A stretch of DNA of 64,000 nucleotides from Hofstenia miamia. Its lineage: Eukaryota > Xenacoelomorpha > Acoela. Position numbers and translations under genes: made by a program. The first letter of the stretch is position 1. Each line of letters starts with the position of its first letter. The stretch spans positions 77,368-141,367 of the forward strand of contig SCFE01000015.1 of the NCBI GenBank assembly GCA_004352715.1, written 5' to 3'. Under the pieces are notes generated by a model. It ran no database searches. It was given only the letters and a program-made list of their open reading frames with translations, and was not told where the DNA came from. Shown piece after piece: positions 24,804 to 37,408 of the stretch.

Positions 24804-24834
<31 letters not shown>

Positions 24835-25440
24835 GTTATATACATAATTTGTTACAACAATATAACATGTGGCTATGTTATCGTAGAAATTCTTGAAAAT
24901 TGAAAAACATTTTTAAAAAACATTTTAAAATTGGTGCAAGTCTTCAATTCCTGTAATATTTAACTAGAATTCAATTCATGAAATGAGAAATACAACGTAT
25001 GCATGCATTAATTTATGAATAGTTAATACACCCTAAGATCATCCACAAATTCATTGAAGCTGGTGTCACTCAATAAATAATTGTTAACTTCATCGATGGA
25101 ATTTATGCATGCCTTGTTTCTTTCCTAGAACAGTAGTTCATTTTTTAGCGTTGATATCTCTATTATGCCAACGATTCTACAATAAATTTACCAAATTTGT
25201 ATAAAAATGAAACTGAATATTAATAAAGAATATAATGAACAAACGTTGATAGCAGAGCAAGGTAAAGAAATGTACTAAATACTGGTTTTTAAAACTACTT
25301 TTGTCATTTTGTGGGATGAAAATTGTAGCAATCGTGTTGATAATCCAACCTAATCGTATGTACCTGTGCATTCATCAAAATCTATCAAAATCATTCCAAT
25401 TTACCCGCTAGGAATGTTCAACTCTTGGTACTATATAGCC
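24425..25440. other. intergenic, nothing recognised; (TA)n at 24804-24831
   Basis: AT-rich sequence between two scaffold gaps with only a (TA)n run. Confidence 0.5.
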
Positions 25441-25457
25441 TTTAATTACTTAGTATT

Positions 25458-25458
25458 A

Positions 25459-25502
<44 letters not shown>

Positions 25503-25518
25503 TAATAATAATAATAAC
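25458..25518. repeat. (AAT)n microsatellite
   Basis: About 60 bases of AAT with one AAC interruption, directly abutting retrotransposon sequence. Confidence 0.95.
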
Positions 25519-25546
25519 TTGGCAATGGCATGGATAGACTACAGGA
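25516..25546 (+). mobile_element. reverse transcriptase motif A fragment (LAMAWIDYR) at gap edge
   Basis: Ten codons after the (AAT)n run read NLAMAWIDYR, the characteristic start of RT motif A in the LINE group represented at 23170-23424 and 28127-28189. The element continues into the gap. Confidence 0.6.
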
Positions 25547-26546
25547 NNNNNNNNNNNNNNNNNNNNNNNNNNNNNNNNNNNNNNNNNNNNNNNNNNNNNN
25601 NNNNNNNNNNNNNNNNNNNNNNNNNNNNNNNNNNNNNNNNNNNNNNNNNNNNNNNNNNNNNNNNNNNNNNNNNNNNNNNNNNNNNNNNNNNNNNNNNNNN
25701 NNNNNNNNNNNNNNNNNNNNNNNNNNNNNNNNNNNNNNNNNNNNNNNNNNNNNNNNNNNNNNNNNNNNNNNNNNNNNNNNNNNNNNNNNNNNNNNNNNNN
25801 NNNNNNNNNNNNNNNNNNNNNNNNNNNNNNNNNNNNNNNNNNNNNNNNNNNNNNNNNNNNNNNNNNNNNNNNNNNNNNNNNNNNNNNNNNNNNNNNNNNN
25901 NNNNNNNNNNNNNNNNNNNNNNNNNNNNNNNNNNNNNNNNNNNNNNNNNNNNNNNNNNNNNNNNNNNNNNNNNNNNNNNNNNNNNNNNNNNNNNNNNNNN
26001 NNNNNNNNNNNNNNNNNNNNNNNNNNNNNNNNNNNNNNNNNNNNNNNNNNNNNNNNNNNNNNNNNNNNNNNNNNNNNNNNNNNNNNNNNNNNNNNNNNNN
26101 NNNNNNNNNNNNNNNNNNNNNNNNNNNNNNNNNNNNNNNNNNNNNNNNNNNNNNNNNNNNNNNNNNNNNNNNNNNNNNNNNNNNNNNNNNNNNNNNNNNN
26201 NNNNNNNNNNNNNNNNNNNNNNNNNNNNNNNNNNNNNNNNNNNNNNNNNNNNNNNNNNNNNNNNNNNNNNNNNNNNNNNNNNNNNNNNNNNNNNNNNNNN
26301 NNNNNNNNNNNNNNNNNNNNNNNNNNNNNNNNNNNNNNNNNNNNNNNNNNNNNNNNNNNNNNNNNNNNNNNNNNNNNNNNNNNNNNNNNNNNNNNNNNNN
26401 NNNNNNNNNNNNNNNNNNNNNNNNNNNNNNNNNNNNNNNNNNNNNNNNNNNNNNNNNNNNNNNNNNNNNNNNNNNNNNNNNNNNNNNNNNNNNNNNNNNN
26501 NNNNNNNNNNNNNNNNNNNNNNNNNNNNNNNNNNNNNNNNNNNNNN
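25547..26546. other. assembly gap, 1000 N
   Basis: Exactly 1000 N; starts inside a retrotransposon RT domain. Confidence 1.
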
Positions 26547-28120
26547 GGTAGGAACCCACCCACGACCCCGGTCAACCTATGTTCACTTTTACAACTTCTT
26601 TCAGGTTCTGATCTCAACCACTTAAACTTTTTTCCAATTCAATAATTTTTCTATTTTCTATATCCCACATTATCTCAATTCTTTTCAAACAAACATTTCT
26701 TCATTCAATACCTTCAACTCTACAATCAAACCCTATCTCTGTGCAATTATTTCGAATAAATTATTCCAAATTCAACCTCTCTCAAGTAGCTTTTCTAATC
26801 TCTTCTGTCTGAGCCCTCTAAGAACAGACGAATTCATTGCTATAGACAGTATTCACTGAAAATAGAAAAGAATTGAATTTTATTGCCTTATAAAAAATAC
26901 CTTGACAAAATTAAATTGAGAAACATGAAAAAGGGCTGAGGTGAATAGTCGTGGGATGAATTTGCTGGTGTGCAAACAAATTAATTTTATCCCTTTCAGC
27001 GGAAGAAACAGTGTGATATCAATATCAACTCCACCATTTTTAACTTTTGTTCAGAATTTTTTTGTCCTTCAATTTCGGGGGTGACACGTGCCCAGTGTCC
27101 CCCCATTGGCTGCGCCACTGGGTAGCTCCACAAATGAAATGAATAATGAAGATGGGCTTATTGCTGACGATAACTTCTCTCAGCATGAAATAAGACAAGA
27201 TAGAAGTAATTTCTCTAGTAAATGTGTATAAAACAGATAAAATAATTAGATTCTTGAATTTACTTACTAACTAACATTTCGATACAAAAACTCGGCCTAT
27301 GGTTTTAGATGAAAATGAGAAGTAAGATTATAACATAGCATTTACTTGTAATTTTCAATCATAAATTCAAACCAAAAGCCAAAATTACTGACTGCTTGAC
27401 CAATATTGACTCCTTTATCATTTGGTAGAGTAAACTCTCAAAATATGATGTGGAATTCATTAAGAACGAGTATACAAATCAAGCATATCTAGATGACATT
27501 TTTCTATATGTTGAAAATCCTATGATTGAGAATGTCTTACAGTTGGAAGATCACTTGGGCTTACAAAATAATGGTAATAAAGCCATTTTTTCAGCTCTAT
27601 ATCTCTCAGCTTTTAAGGAAATTTACATCTTCTGTTTGTACTGTTAGATGTAAGTAATGATAATCTTGCGAACATATGAAATAAGAAGTGAGCCCTTTAC
27701 ACTTCACATTCTACAAACAGGATAACACACAATTATATTTGCCACATTCTATTGTAAAACTTCAGAGACGTTGTATTTAACCTCTAACATGTAGAAAAAT
27801 CCCGAAATAGGAATGCTACAAATATTATTTGTTGCTAATTCAAGAAGCATTGAAAAATATATTGGACAACTCAATCAAAATATCACTCTCAATTGGCACA
27901 GCTTGTGTTGGTAAAATGTGATTGCCAATATATGTTGGTGTTGATTTGTTCTGTATTAGTGTTATACATAGATAATGAAGTTTCTGTTATTATATTTTAA
28001 GGATGTTAAATCACTTACACATGGTGGTTCTAAGCACAATTAGAATATCTTCATTCCTAGAGCTGTAATTACTAATTTTAGATCATATTTTAAAAGATGT
28101 TGTACATTTGCACGCTATGT
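26547..28120. other. intergenic with a hAT-type terminus at 27078-27121
   Basis: No gene. The reverse strand near 27121-27078 starts CAGTGGCGCAGCCAATGG, similar to known hAT termini, followed by a G-run and no detectable partner. The open frame at 27450-27647 is short and unrecognised. Confidence 0.45.
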
Positions 28121-28126
28121 ATTGAT

Positions 28127-28189
28127 TCAAGCCATTGCTAAGTTTGTCTTTCTTCTCCTAGAGTTCCTCACCACTGCCTTGTCTATAAG
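28127..28189 (-). mobile_element. reverse transcriptase fragment at gap edge, with stop in motif A
   Basis: The reverse strand reads LIDKAVVRNSRRRKTNLAMA and then TGA in place of the expected Trp of motif A. It is the same RT segment as at 25516-25546, on the opposite strand. Upstream coding sequence lies in the gap. Confidence 0.7.
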
Positions 28190-29189
28190 NNNNNNNNNNN
28201 NNNNNNNNNNNNNNNNNNNNNNNNNNNNNNNNNNNNNNNNNNNNNNNNNNNNNNNNNNNNNNNNNNNNNNNNNNNNNNNNNNNNNNNNNNNNNNNNNNNN
28301 NNNNNNNNNNNNNNNNNNNNNNNNNNNNNNNNNNNNNNNNNNNNNNNNNNNNNNNNNNNNNNNNNNNNNNNNNNNNNNNNNNNNNNNNNNNNNNNNNNNN
28401 NNNNNNNNNNNNNNNNNNNNNNNNNNNNNNNNNNNNNNNNNNNNNNNNNNNNNNNNNNNNNNNNNNNNNNNNNNNNNNNNNNNNNNNNNNNNNNNNNNNN
28501 NNNNNNNNNNNNNNNNNNNNNNNNNNNNNNNNNNNNNNNNNNNNNNNNNNNNNNNNNNNNNNNNNNNNNNNNNNNNNNNNNNNNNNNNNNNNNNNNNNNN
28601 NNNNNNNNNNNNNNNNNNNNNNNNNNNNNNNNNNNNNNNNNNNNNNNNNNNNNNNNNNNNNNNNNNNNNNNNNNNNNNNNNNNNNNNNNNNNNNNNNNNN
28701 NNNNNNNNNNNNNNNNNNNNNNNNNNNNNNNNNNNNNNNNNNNNNNNNNNNNNNNNNNNNNNNNNNNNNNNNNNNNNNNNNNNNNNNNNNNNNNNNNNNN
28801 NNNNNNNNNNNNNNNNNNNNNNNNNNNNNNNNNNNNNNNNNNNNNNNNNNNNNNNNNNNNNNNNNNNNNNNNNNNNNNNNNNNNNNNNNNNNNNNNNNNN
28901 NNNNNNNNNNNNNNNNNNNNNNNNNNNNNNNNNNNNNNNNNNNNNNNNNNNNNNNNNNNNNNNNNNNNNNNNNNNNNNNNNNNNNNNNNNNNNNNNNNNN
29001 NNNNNNNNNNNNNNNNNNNNNNNNNNNNNNNNNNNNNNNNNNNNNNNNNNNNNNNNNNNNNNNNNNNNNNNNNNNNNNNNNNNNNNNNNNNNNNNNNNNN
29101 NNNNNNNNNNNNNNNNNNNNNNNNNNNNNNNNNNNNNNNNNNNNNNNNNNNNNNNNNNNNNNNNNNNNNNNNNNNNNNNNNNNNNNNNN
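28190..29189. other. assembly gap, 1000 N
   Basis: Exactly 1000 N, flanked by RT sequence on the left and (TA)n on the right. Confidence 1.
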
Positions 29190-29434
29190 ATATATATATA
29201 TATATATACAAAAATGAACATTTTTTGATTCTAGAATTGGCGTCTGTGATTTTATTGAAACTTTTATGTATTGAGAAAAATTTGAAGCTGCTTTCTGTGT
29301 TTGAAAAGCATTTTAAGTTGTGTAAATCTAAGAGATTTGAATATTCTCTTAAACGCCAATATCGATATATAGTGAATATAATTATAAATTAATTCAAATA
29401 TGTTTCATATAATATAATTTGTCTGACATACACT

Positions 29435-29614
29435 GTTAAGAAGGCTAAGACATACACTCGTTGTACAATGGGACAGGAAAAGTTAAATGGGTTAGCGCAT
29501 TTATCGATTAACGGTGACCTTGAATTAGATGCTAAAGATGTGCTAGATGAGCTCGCTCTAAAGAGCAATCAAAGATTGGATTTTATATTACAGTGGACTA
29601 CGGTTGAATTATGA
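29435..29614 (+). pseudogene. hAT-family transposase C-terminal fragment (ZMYM-type)
   Basis: An uninterrupted 59-codon frame ending in TGA encodes KKAKTYTRCTMGQEKLNGLA followed by HLSINGDLELDAKDVLDELA. This is the extreme C-terminus of ZMYM1-like hAT transposases, where the typical pattern is (R/K)xKTYxRxTMxQExLxxLAxLSI. No upstream transposase is visible, so it is a solo fragment; exaptation into a host exon cannot be excluded. Confidence 0.7.
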
Positions 29615-30384
29615 ATGTTGACTTGTAAAGTTTTGAAAATTATATCTTTTGTAGGCGTTATTCTTGTTCAATTTAACAATAGATTTTTAACAGTTAAATA
29701 AAAGAAGCCTAGGTATCAAAAATTTAATTTTACCTACGTTCAAAATTAAAAAAATCTATTTTGTGCCCATTCCGAAACGAAATCCTGGCTGCGCGGTTGG
29801 AGCTACCTGAGAAAATATCTTGGTTTCATGTAAGATATAAGGTACTATCAAACTCACACTGTAAGCGATTCATTCTTCACAAAACTGCTAAAAGAAATTA
29901 GAGAAACATTTATATATATATATATTGAATTGAGTCAAGAATACACATTTTCAATTTGTCTAATTTTTTGCCATTAAATTTATGGGAAATTTTTTGAGTT
30001 GGAAAAGAGTTTATTAATTATTTTTCTATTTTTTGAAAAACCATTGACATTCTCAACATTCAATTTGTATAAAAACCGAATGAATTGAACGCATTTTTAA
30101 AAAATATTCAATGATTTTATTTCGAACGTTTTCGGCTACATATCAAAGAAATCGAATATTACAATAATAGTAATATTATCAATGATATACATTTGTATAT
30201 GCCATTTACCAAAACCATTACTCCCCCAAAGCTCTATGCAATTGTAACAGACAATAAATCCGCCTTCAGTTTCAAATATATTATTATTAATTATTTTTCA
30301 ATTAAACATTCGATTTTTTGAAATAAATAAAGTTTCCACATAATTATTTTTCAGATAATAATTATGCAATCTAAAGCTCACGGA

Positions 30385-30866
30385 AGCAAGAATTAACCTC
30401 AACTACTTTGTTTTCTGTAGATCGCCAAGTCAGATGTTTTACCCGCATAAAAAGGTTAGAAGTCTTTGTAATCCCCCAAACATGATCTAATAATAGCTCG
30501 GGTATTTTTAATTAGAAGAATCTCAAAATGTTATATGTACTTCCAGTAAATGCAAACTATATTACTTAGGTTAATTTTTTTCTATTCTAACTTTAGCTAA
30601 AGGTTTCGTTGACAGTAATTTGATTAACATTTAGAATTTTTATTCTCAGTAAAGCTGAGTTATAGTGTGGAAGTCTGGAGTTATTTCCAAATAAATCGTC
30701 TTTACTGATCTGATATTGCGACATAGTTTAAATTCCAAATTGAATTCGATGACAAGTATTTCTAAGAAAGCAGAAAACAATTGTTCTTCCAAATACAGGT
30801 ACCACTTTTTCATGGTAACATATTTAAGTATATATATCTATATATATATATATATATATATATATT
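30385..30866 (+). repeat. dispersed repeat family A, copy 1, ending in (TA)n
   Basis: Aligns with 37100-37404 and 41040-41460. Shared landmarks in order: ACAGTAATTTGATTAA, TTACTGAT, TATTGCGACATAGTT, GTTTCTAAG, CAGAAA, CAGGTA, then (TA)n. All three copies have the same orientation and end at the microsatellite. No ORF. Confidence 0.8.
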
Positions 30867-31682
30867 TACAGACAAATGAAAAAATATATGTGGTGATGCT
30901 AAACAGTCTATCAATTGGTGACGAAAAATATATGTATATATATTCAATTCAAATTGTGAATTACATGCATATTTGATTATTTGAAGCATCTCAAAAAGTA
31001 AGTAAGCTGAGAATAAATCGAATTTTGAAACCGGTCTCAAAAATCTTTTTGCAAAACCCTACGTCATTGCCGGTTTCTGGTTAGAAGTAACTTTGCATTA
31101 TTATTAATAATAACACGCAAGTGTTTTGCAAAAACGTAGCACGCTTAATCTTCGAGAGAAACTCGTGCCTAACAAAATCATGGGGCCCAAGAGAAACCCA
31201 ATTAAAATTTAGAGAGATTTGAAGTATCGGGTGAGACGCTTCAAATGTGCTGCCAGGGCGCTTTCATAATTATTAAATAATTTGGAACATTCCCTGAAAG
31301 TCTTGATTACATATTAATAACAGTGCAACTACAACATCTTGATTTGTATGATATCTTTTATATTTTCCATACATTATGTTTTCAGATTAAAATGTGTATA
31401 TGCTAGTGCTGTATCCAGTCTGGTTAATCAGGTTTGAGTCCAGTTAAATTAATTATTTTTGATATTCAAATTTATAAATTACAAATATTATTTAGAAGAA
31501 AACGATTTGTATTTATAGTATGCTAATGAAGCAAATTACTTTATATTGGCAAGTGTTTCAAAAATATATTGGTTATTTCAATTTATATTGTACCCACTGA
31601 AAGACTTTTTTCTAAAATCCAAAAAACTGAATAACAAATAATTTTCACTAAAAAATTTACATAGTTATATATCTACAACGAG

Positions 31683-31689
<7 letters not shown>

Positions 31690-31724
<35 letters not shown>

Positions 31725-31725
31725 N
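31690..31725. repeat. (TA)n microsatellite ending at a single-N join
   Basis: CT-rich then TA repeat of about 30 bases, with an N at 31725. The 71 bases after the N recur exactly at 35385-35455. Confidence 0.9.
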
Positions 31726-32505
31726 TACCTATCAATCAAATGACGGTAATATTTATTAGGATTCCCACGGACTACTGAGTTTATATTAATTTTGTAGGCC
31801 ATGGGAAAACATGGCTCGTTTTACATAGGTTAAAATTTCGTAATGCCTAGTATTATATAAAAGGTTCAAAATGTATTTTGCTCGCAATTTCCATATGGAG
31901 AAATTGAGAACATCGTTTTTGTAAATGTTGTAGCCATCTAACGGATCAATTTGAAAATGTATATTGCCAGCAAAATTAAAATTTACAATTTATGCTCTCA
32001 GAAAATGCTTTGTAAGAATTAATTATGGCATTCTCTTATCTAATGCCAGCAAAGCTGTTACCATAAATATTTAGCGCCTTGCAAAATGAATCAATAACAA
32101 CCTATAAAAGCTTTTATGTGCATTTTCTAAACAGTGGATACAGTTATTTCGACATCTACGTCTAAACAAACAAAATCGGTAATCCTATTAAAGTATTGCA
32201 ACTACTAGATGAACTTGTCGAATGCTTATAAAACAATTTTGTATACTATCTTGCGTTATTTGAGTTTGCATGAAAATTATATTAAGAATGAAGTCAATTC
32301 ATAAAAATTAATAGTTTGTCTAGCGGCATATTTAAATCAATCATTTTAAGCATATTCAAACTGCAGATTACAAACATTCACTAGCAGAAGCAGAGAGGCA
32401 AGCCAGTTGGCACTGACCACCGGTCATTGCCGGCCACGAAGCAGATTTGGTCACCCTTAATTTCATTACATCGGTCAAAATCGGTCACTTTGAAATATGT
32501 CTCTG

Positions 32506-32835
32506 CCTGGGGTGTCCACGGGTTATGCAGGTCAAGAGGCAAATGGGTCATTAATTCTGGCATGTCACGCGGGTCGCGGGTGAGTCGTTTTTCCGCATGA
32601 CCCGCGAAAAATTTGACACAAAGCTAAAAATTAATATATGTTTACCGAAAAATCCTATTCTGAAGGACGGCTCATCAAAATAATCAGAGTTCAAAAAGTT
32701 GGTTAAATTATTCAAAGGTGAAGCTAACCTAATTTAGATGTTTTTATTAAGAAAAACCTCAAAAAATCAGAAATGAGCGTTTCACGGGTCGTGGGGGGTC
32801 ACGGGTCAAGTACAGTGACCCGTGGACACCCCTGG
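32506..32835. mobile_element. hAT-like MITE with GGGGTGTCCACGGGT terminal inverted repeats
   Basis: Ends CCTGGGGTGTCCACGGGTTA (32506-32525) and its inverted counterpart at 32816-32835 match at 18 of 20 bases. Size is about 330 bases, with more ACGGGTC words inside. CAGGGGTGTCC-type ends are a hAT hallmark. An 8-bp duplication was not clear (flanks share only GTCT). Confidence 0.8.
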
Positions 32836-33246
32836 TCTGGAAGTTTCTTAAATCTCAAGCTGCGAAAACACGTGCAATTATCATATTTATATTTACTAAA
32901 ATATGATTTTAATTACACTGTAATTTACAAAAACGTTCACTTATATACATTGTACGATTGTGCGAAAAGCTCATAGATCACATATGCCATTCACTAACGT
33001 GGGTCAAGCCGTCATTTTTTAATCAATGCAAGTGCATAACGTAATAGTGTCATTGAACATTGAATGTCGATTCATTGGTGTAAATTCTTTAAATAAGAGC
33101 TTTAATGGATCTAAGTATCTAAACAATAACACCATATTTAATTGTAACTTACCGTAGCTTTTACCGTGATAAATTGTAAATGAATCGTTATAGTTATATG
33201 TTTTAGAGCTATAATAGAAATTGTTAGAAACCATGTCCATTTCCAC

Positions 33247-33325
33247 AAGACTTGCCAACGAGCCGACATTTCCAAGCTCGGCTCGGCTNTCGGCTCTTTA
33301 GAAGCTCGGCTCGTTGATAAGTCTT
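33247..33325. mobile_element. 79-bp palindromic mini-MITE with GACTT-CAACGAGCCGA ends
   Basis: Left end AAGACTTGCCAACGAGCCGA and inverted right end AAGACTTATCAACGAGCCGA. Between them CTCGGCTCGGCT repeats, with a single N at 33289 at the centre of the palindrome. Related ends are at 11471-11508. Confidence 0.7.
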
Positions 33326-35106
33326 ATTTCAGAAGTGCCTTTAAAGGCACAAACCATAATATCCCACAATTAATTCGTCATTAGATTATATTTTCAGAGT
33401 AAACGTAACATTTAATATACTACGGGTGGTGGAATTTTTACCTTGACGGGATTATTTTGATTTCCGGATCTCCACGGAGCGGTTAACTTTGTTTCTGATT
33501 ATTAATTAAGCTTAAAATTAAGATTCAAAAACATCATCATCGATGTTTGGGATTAATAACAGCGTGTCATAAAATACTAAAATCTATCATGGAATAATTA
33601 TTTACATAGGATTACCAATATTCAAACAAAACACACGTTAATAAATTTGCAACATTGAAAGCATTGGGTGATTTGTCTCGATTTTCTGGTTTATGTCTTT
33701 AAAGGAATAATGAGATATTTAGGGTTAATTCGAATACTTAAACGCGTATGCCTTTTGTACACGTTCTTTCAACTGTGCAAATGCATTATGTAATGTAAAA
33801 AAAACAGACTGAAACAGCAATGTCGGTCACAACCTGTCCAAAAGAGAATTCAACATATAAGTACGATGAAACCAGGTAAAGGGGTCATGTAATTTAGGGC
33901 CTAAGAAAAGTGTAGGGCAATATTCCAATAAGCTACATACTATTTTCTTTGAGGGGACAATATTGTTTTAATCTAGGGGTCCTACGCCACGGATCAGTAT
34001 TTTTATTGCTGTTTCTCGCAATAAAGGCATATGTAGATATATAGATGTTCTTCTGTTCTATTCTATTCTAAGTGAAAGTGCAGAATAAAAAAGACAAATT
34101 TCATAAGCGCCATAAGAAGCTCAAACGGTAATAAGTGAAACTTAAAAAAGCGAAATCGACAATAAGTTAATATTTATTAAGCAAACAATTCACTGTTCAA
34201 CACCAGTCCCTGGTCAGGGGGTGACCGGAACCGTACCAGTTATGGTCACCAATTGAGGGTACCGCTTCAATCTCTGAGTAGAATTCATTTAGTATACAAC
34301 ACATATTTTTCAAGATTGCTGCATTTATGAAAAATTTTGTAAGTCTGATTTAGATAGAATGTAAATATTTGAGCAATTTTTGTAAGATCAAAATATAAAT
34401 ATATTGAAAGCTTATTTCACTTAAAAATTTGCACGATGCTAGTCTATAAGTTACTATATTTAGGTTTAGCAATGTATTTACAGATATTTACCACATTTTT
34501 GGATATTTTTCAAAACAGGTATGAAACAATCGTAAAAAGTTCGACTTATACATATATCTCACAATTGTACTTTAAAATTAAATTATAATTATGAAGTTAA
34601 TATCATGATAATTTTAATGTTTTAACCGTATACCATCTGAATTAGGATACCTTCATTAAAATCTTAATTGCATCTACTCAGAGTTTTCAGAAATATTGAC
34701 ATTAATAACTTCTACGAATCCCATTTCATACGTTGTTTTTATATAATTTTTCTCATGCTAGTGCAGGAGTAAGTAAGGGTGTTATGTAGGAAACCATATT
34801 TGTCCAACTGGATGTTATGTTATGGGCCAAAACAAATTTGAATTATATGAAAAATTTTAAAAACTTTGCTATCATCAATAGAAACTGCAATATTTTGGTA
34901 GCTATATGTATTGTATATACATATATATATAAAAGATGAAAAGGGGTGGGGTTGAAGCATTGAAAAAAATGAGCTGTGAGAAAATTTTATGAATACTATA
35001 TTCATTTATATAAATAATGTGATAAAAAATATTTAAATTTTTTAAATTTTCAATGTTTATGCATTAATTTCTCATGTTATTCTATTATTTAATTTAGGTT
35101 TTCAAT

Positions 35107-35173
35107 TTCATTATGCATAGACTTTTATTATAATTCTTATTATACGCTTTTATCATAAACCATAATTAATGCN

Positions 35174-35210
<37 letters not shown>

Positions 35211-35819
35211 TTATATATCAAAAAATTATTCAAAGCTTTTTGAGTTTTCAGAGGAAATTCATGAAATGTCTAAACGCTTGTGTGTGCAGGAAAAAATAGT
35301 CTTTTCAGGACAAAACATATCGGTGGTATTCTGCATCCAAAATACGATTAAACTGTTTTAACAATATATACCAAATCATTAAAATACCTATCAATCAAAT
35401 GACGGTAATATTTATTAGGATTCCCACGGACTACTGAGTTTATATTAATTTTGTATAAAATGCTTTGTGGAAAAAAATTGAAAACAGATAGAAGAATTCT
35501 AAAGACAGATTCGGATAGACAATGAAAAGATCTTTAAAAATTTTTGTATGACTTTTTGAGTTTTACTTTTTTCATCGAGCAAACATCAATTTTCAAAAAA
35601 ATTTCCTCTCAAATTATTGTTTTCAAATTCTAATATAAAATGCTTTGTGTAAGAAAATTGAGAATACATAGAAGAATTCTTTAAGCAGATTCAGATAGAC
35701 AATGAAAAGATCTTTACACATTTTAGTATGACTTTTTGAGTTTTTCATTTTTNTTCATTATGCATAGACTTTTATTATAATTCTTATTATACGCTTTTAT
35801 CATAAACCATAATTAATGC
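35107..35819. other. misassembled insert bounded by two single-N joins
   Basis: The 66 bases before the N at 35173 (35107-35172) are exactly repeated after the N at 35753 (35754-35819). The piece between consists of (TA)n, a block of about 175 unique bases, a 71-base copy of 31726-31796, and a 299-base copy of 36508-36806. This is best explained by a small contig wrongly placed in the scaffold. Confidence 0.85.
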
Positions 35820-36429
35820 TGAATACAAAAAATATGTGCATTCTGTCTATATTTTTACTACTATGATTATGCGTGAGTACACAGTTAATAGCCCTTGAGA
35901 AAACCTTATGCAAAGAACAGCAGCACGTGGTATTATAGAAAGGATTGGCAAACAGCAGTCCATCACAAGTTTTGAAGCGGCCAACCCAAAGCTTGTAATA
36001 TCCAACTTCTATTTGCTTTCAATCACTTATCAATTTAAACTATTTTCACTTGATTTTTATAAAATGCGAACTTCTGAAGTTCAAAAACGCACTGTGTAAC
36101 CCATGATCAAATCAGTCAGTCCACCAGTGCATTATCGCATAAACGATTATATGCTAATGTAATGTATTCAAAAACTGTAGAGGGTGGGATTAAATTACTT
36201 GATCTATTAAAAAAATGTGTATATATACAAACAATAATGATATTCGCTATGTGGTTACATATTGGCGCTTCAACATTCAAATCATTTAAAACAGTCTACA
36301 CAATGCTTATATGCTATTCTAGCATACTGTATCTAAATGTTCATGTAAAAATTTGAAAGACGCTAGCATAATATTTACCACTTCAAAATATGGGCAAGGA
36401 AATTAGTTTTAATATTTTTGCAATATGTC

Positions 36430-36806
36430 TTTAACAATAGCATTTATCCGTTGAGCAACATCAATTTTGAAAAAATGCACTCTCAAATTAATGTTTCCAA
36501 AAGCTAATATAAAATGCTTTGTGGAAAAAAATTGAAAACAGATAGAAGAATTCTAAAGACAGATTCGGATAGACAATGAAAAGATCTTTAAAAATTTTTG
36601 TATGACTTTTTGAGTTTTACTTTTTTCATCGAGCAAACATCAATTTTCAAAAAAATTTCCTCTCAAATTATTGTTTTCAAATTCTAATATAAAATGCTTT
36701 GTGTAAGAAAATTGAGAATACATAGAAGAATTCTTTAAGCAGATTCAGATAGACAATGAAAAGATCTTTACACATTTTAGTATGACTTTTTGAGTTTTTC
36801 ATTTTT
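36430..36806 (+). repeat. tandem repeat, period 180 bp
   Basis: Unit start TATAAAATGCTTTGTG occurs at 36508 and 36688, and the end of a preceding unit precedes 36508. Shared marks: GATAGACAATGAAAAGATCTTTA and GACTTTTTGAG blocks. Units differ at about 10-15 percent of positions. The same two units reappear at 35454-35752, probably through misassembly. Confidence 0.8.
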
Positions 36807-37099
36807 AACTGTATAAATTAGAAATTTGTTGTTTTTGCCCTTAGAAAATTCAATTATTCAGGGAGACATCTAGCGTAAAAATTAGGAATTTCGACCAGAA
36901 TTTCTGTGCTTCAATTTCTCCATATGGTAATAACTTGTGCAAATCCAATGTTTTGCTTAAATGTATATTCAATGTATCATTAAATTATTTTTCAAAATTT
37001 ATAAATAGCTCAATAAGTAATCTTCTAAATATGATATAATATTAGCAAAGTATTTTTAAAATAAGAATCTTCAGCTTTTAGGTCAATTTCGAGATAAAT

Positions 37100-37368
37100 C
37101 CAACTTAAATTCTTAGGTTATTTGTTCTGTTCTAATTTGAAGCTAAAGCTATTGCTTAACACCAAATGATTCATTTGTAAAACGTTAGTTTTCTATAAAA
37201 GTGTGTCATAGCGTGGACAACTGGTATATTTCTAAGTAAATCTAAATTACTGATAACATATTGCGACATAGTTGAAATTCAGAAATTGAATTGCTCAATA
37301 AGTGTTTCTAAGATAACAGAAAGCGTTTCTCCTTCCAAAAACAGGTACATTCTTCCTTGGTGAATTTC

Positions 37369-37404
<36 letters not shown>
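37100..37404 (+). repeat. dispersed repeat family A, copy 2, ending in (TA)n
   Basis: Same landmarks and orientation as copies at 30385 and 41040. The (TA)n tail at 37376-37405 is the site where the Tc1 element begins. Confidence 0.8.

Positions 37405-37405
<1 letters not shown>

Positions 37406-37408
<3 letters not shown>

Noticed and set aside
23237-29228. Several open frames of 340-420 codons
   Set aside because: They consist almost entirely of N runs; only the short real edges were interpreted.
35908-36356. Two small + strand frames of 63-64 codons
   Set aside because: No similarity recognised; lie beside a misassembled segment.
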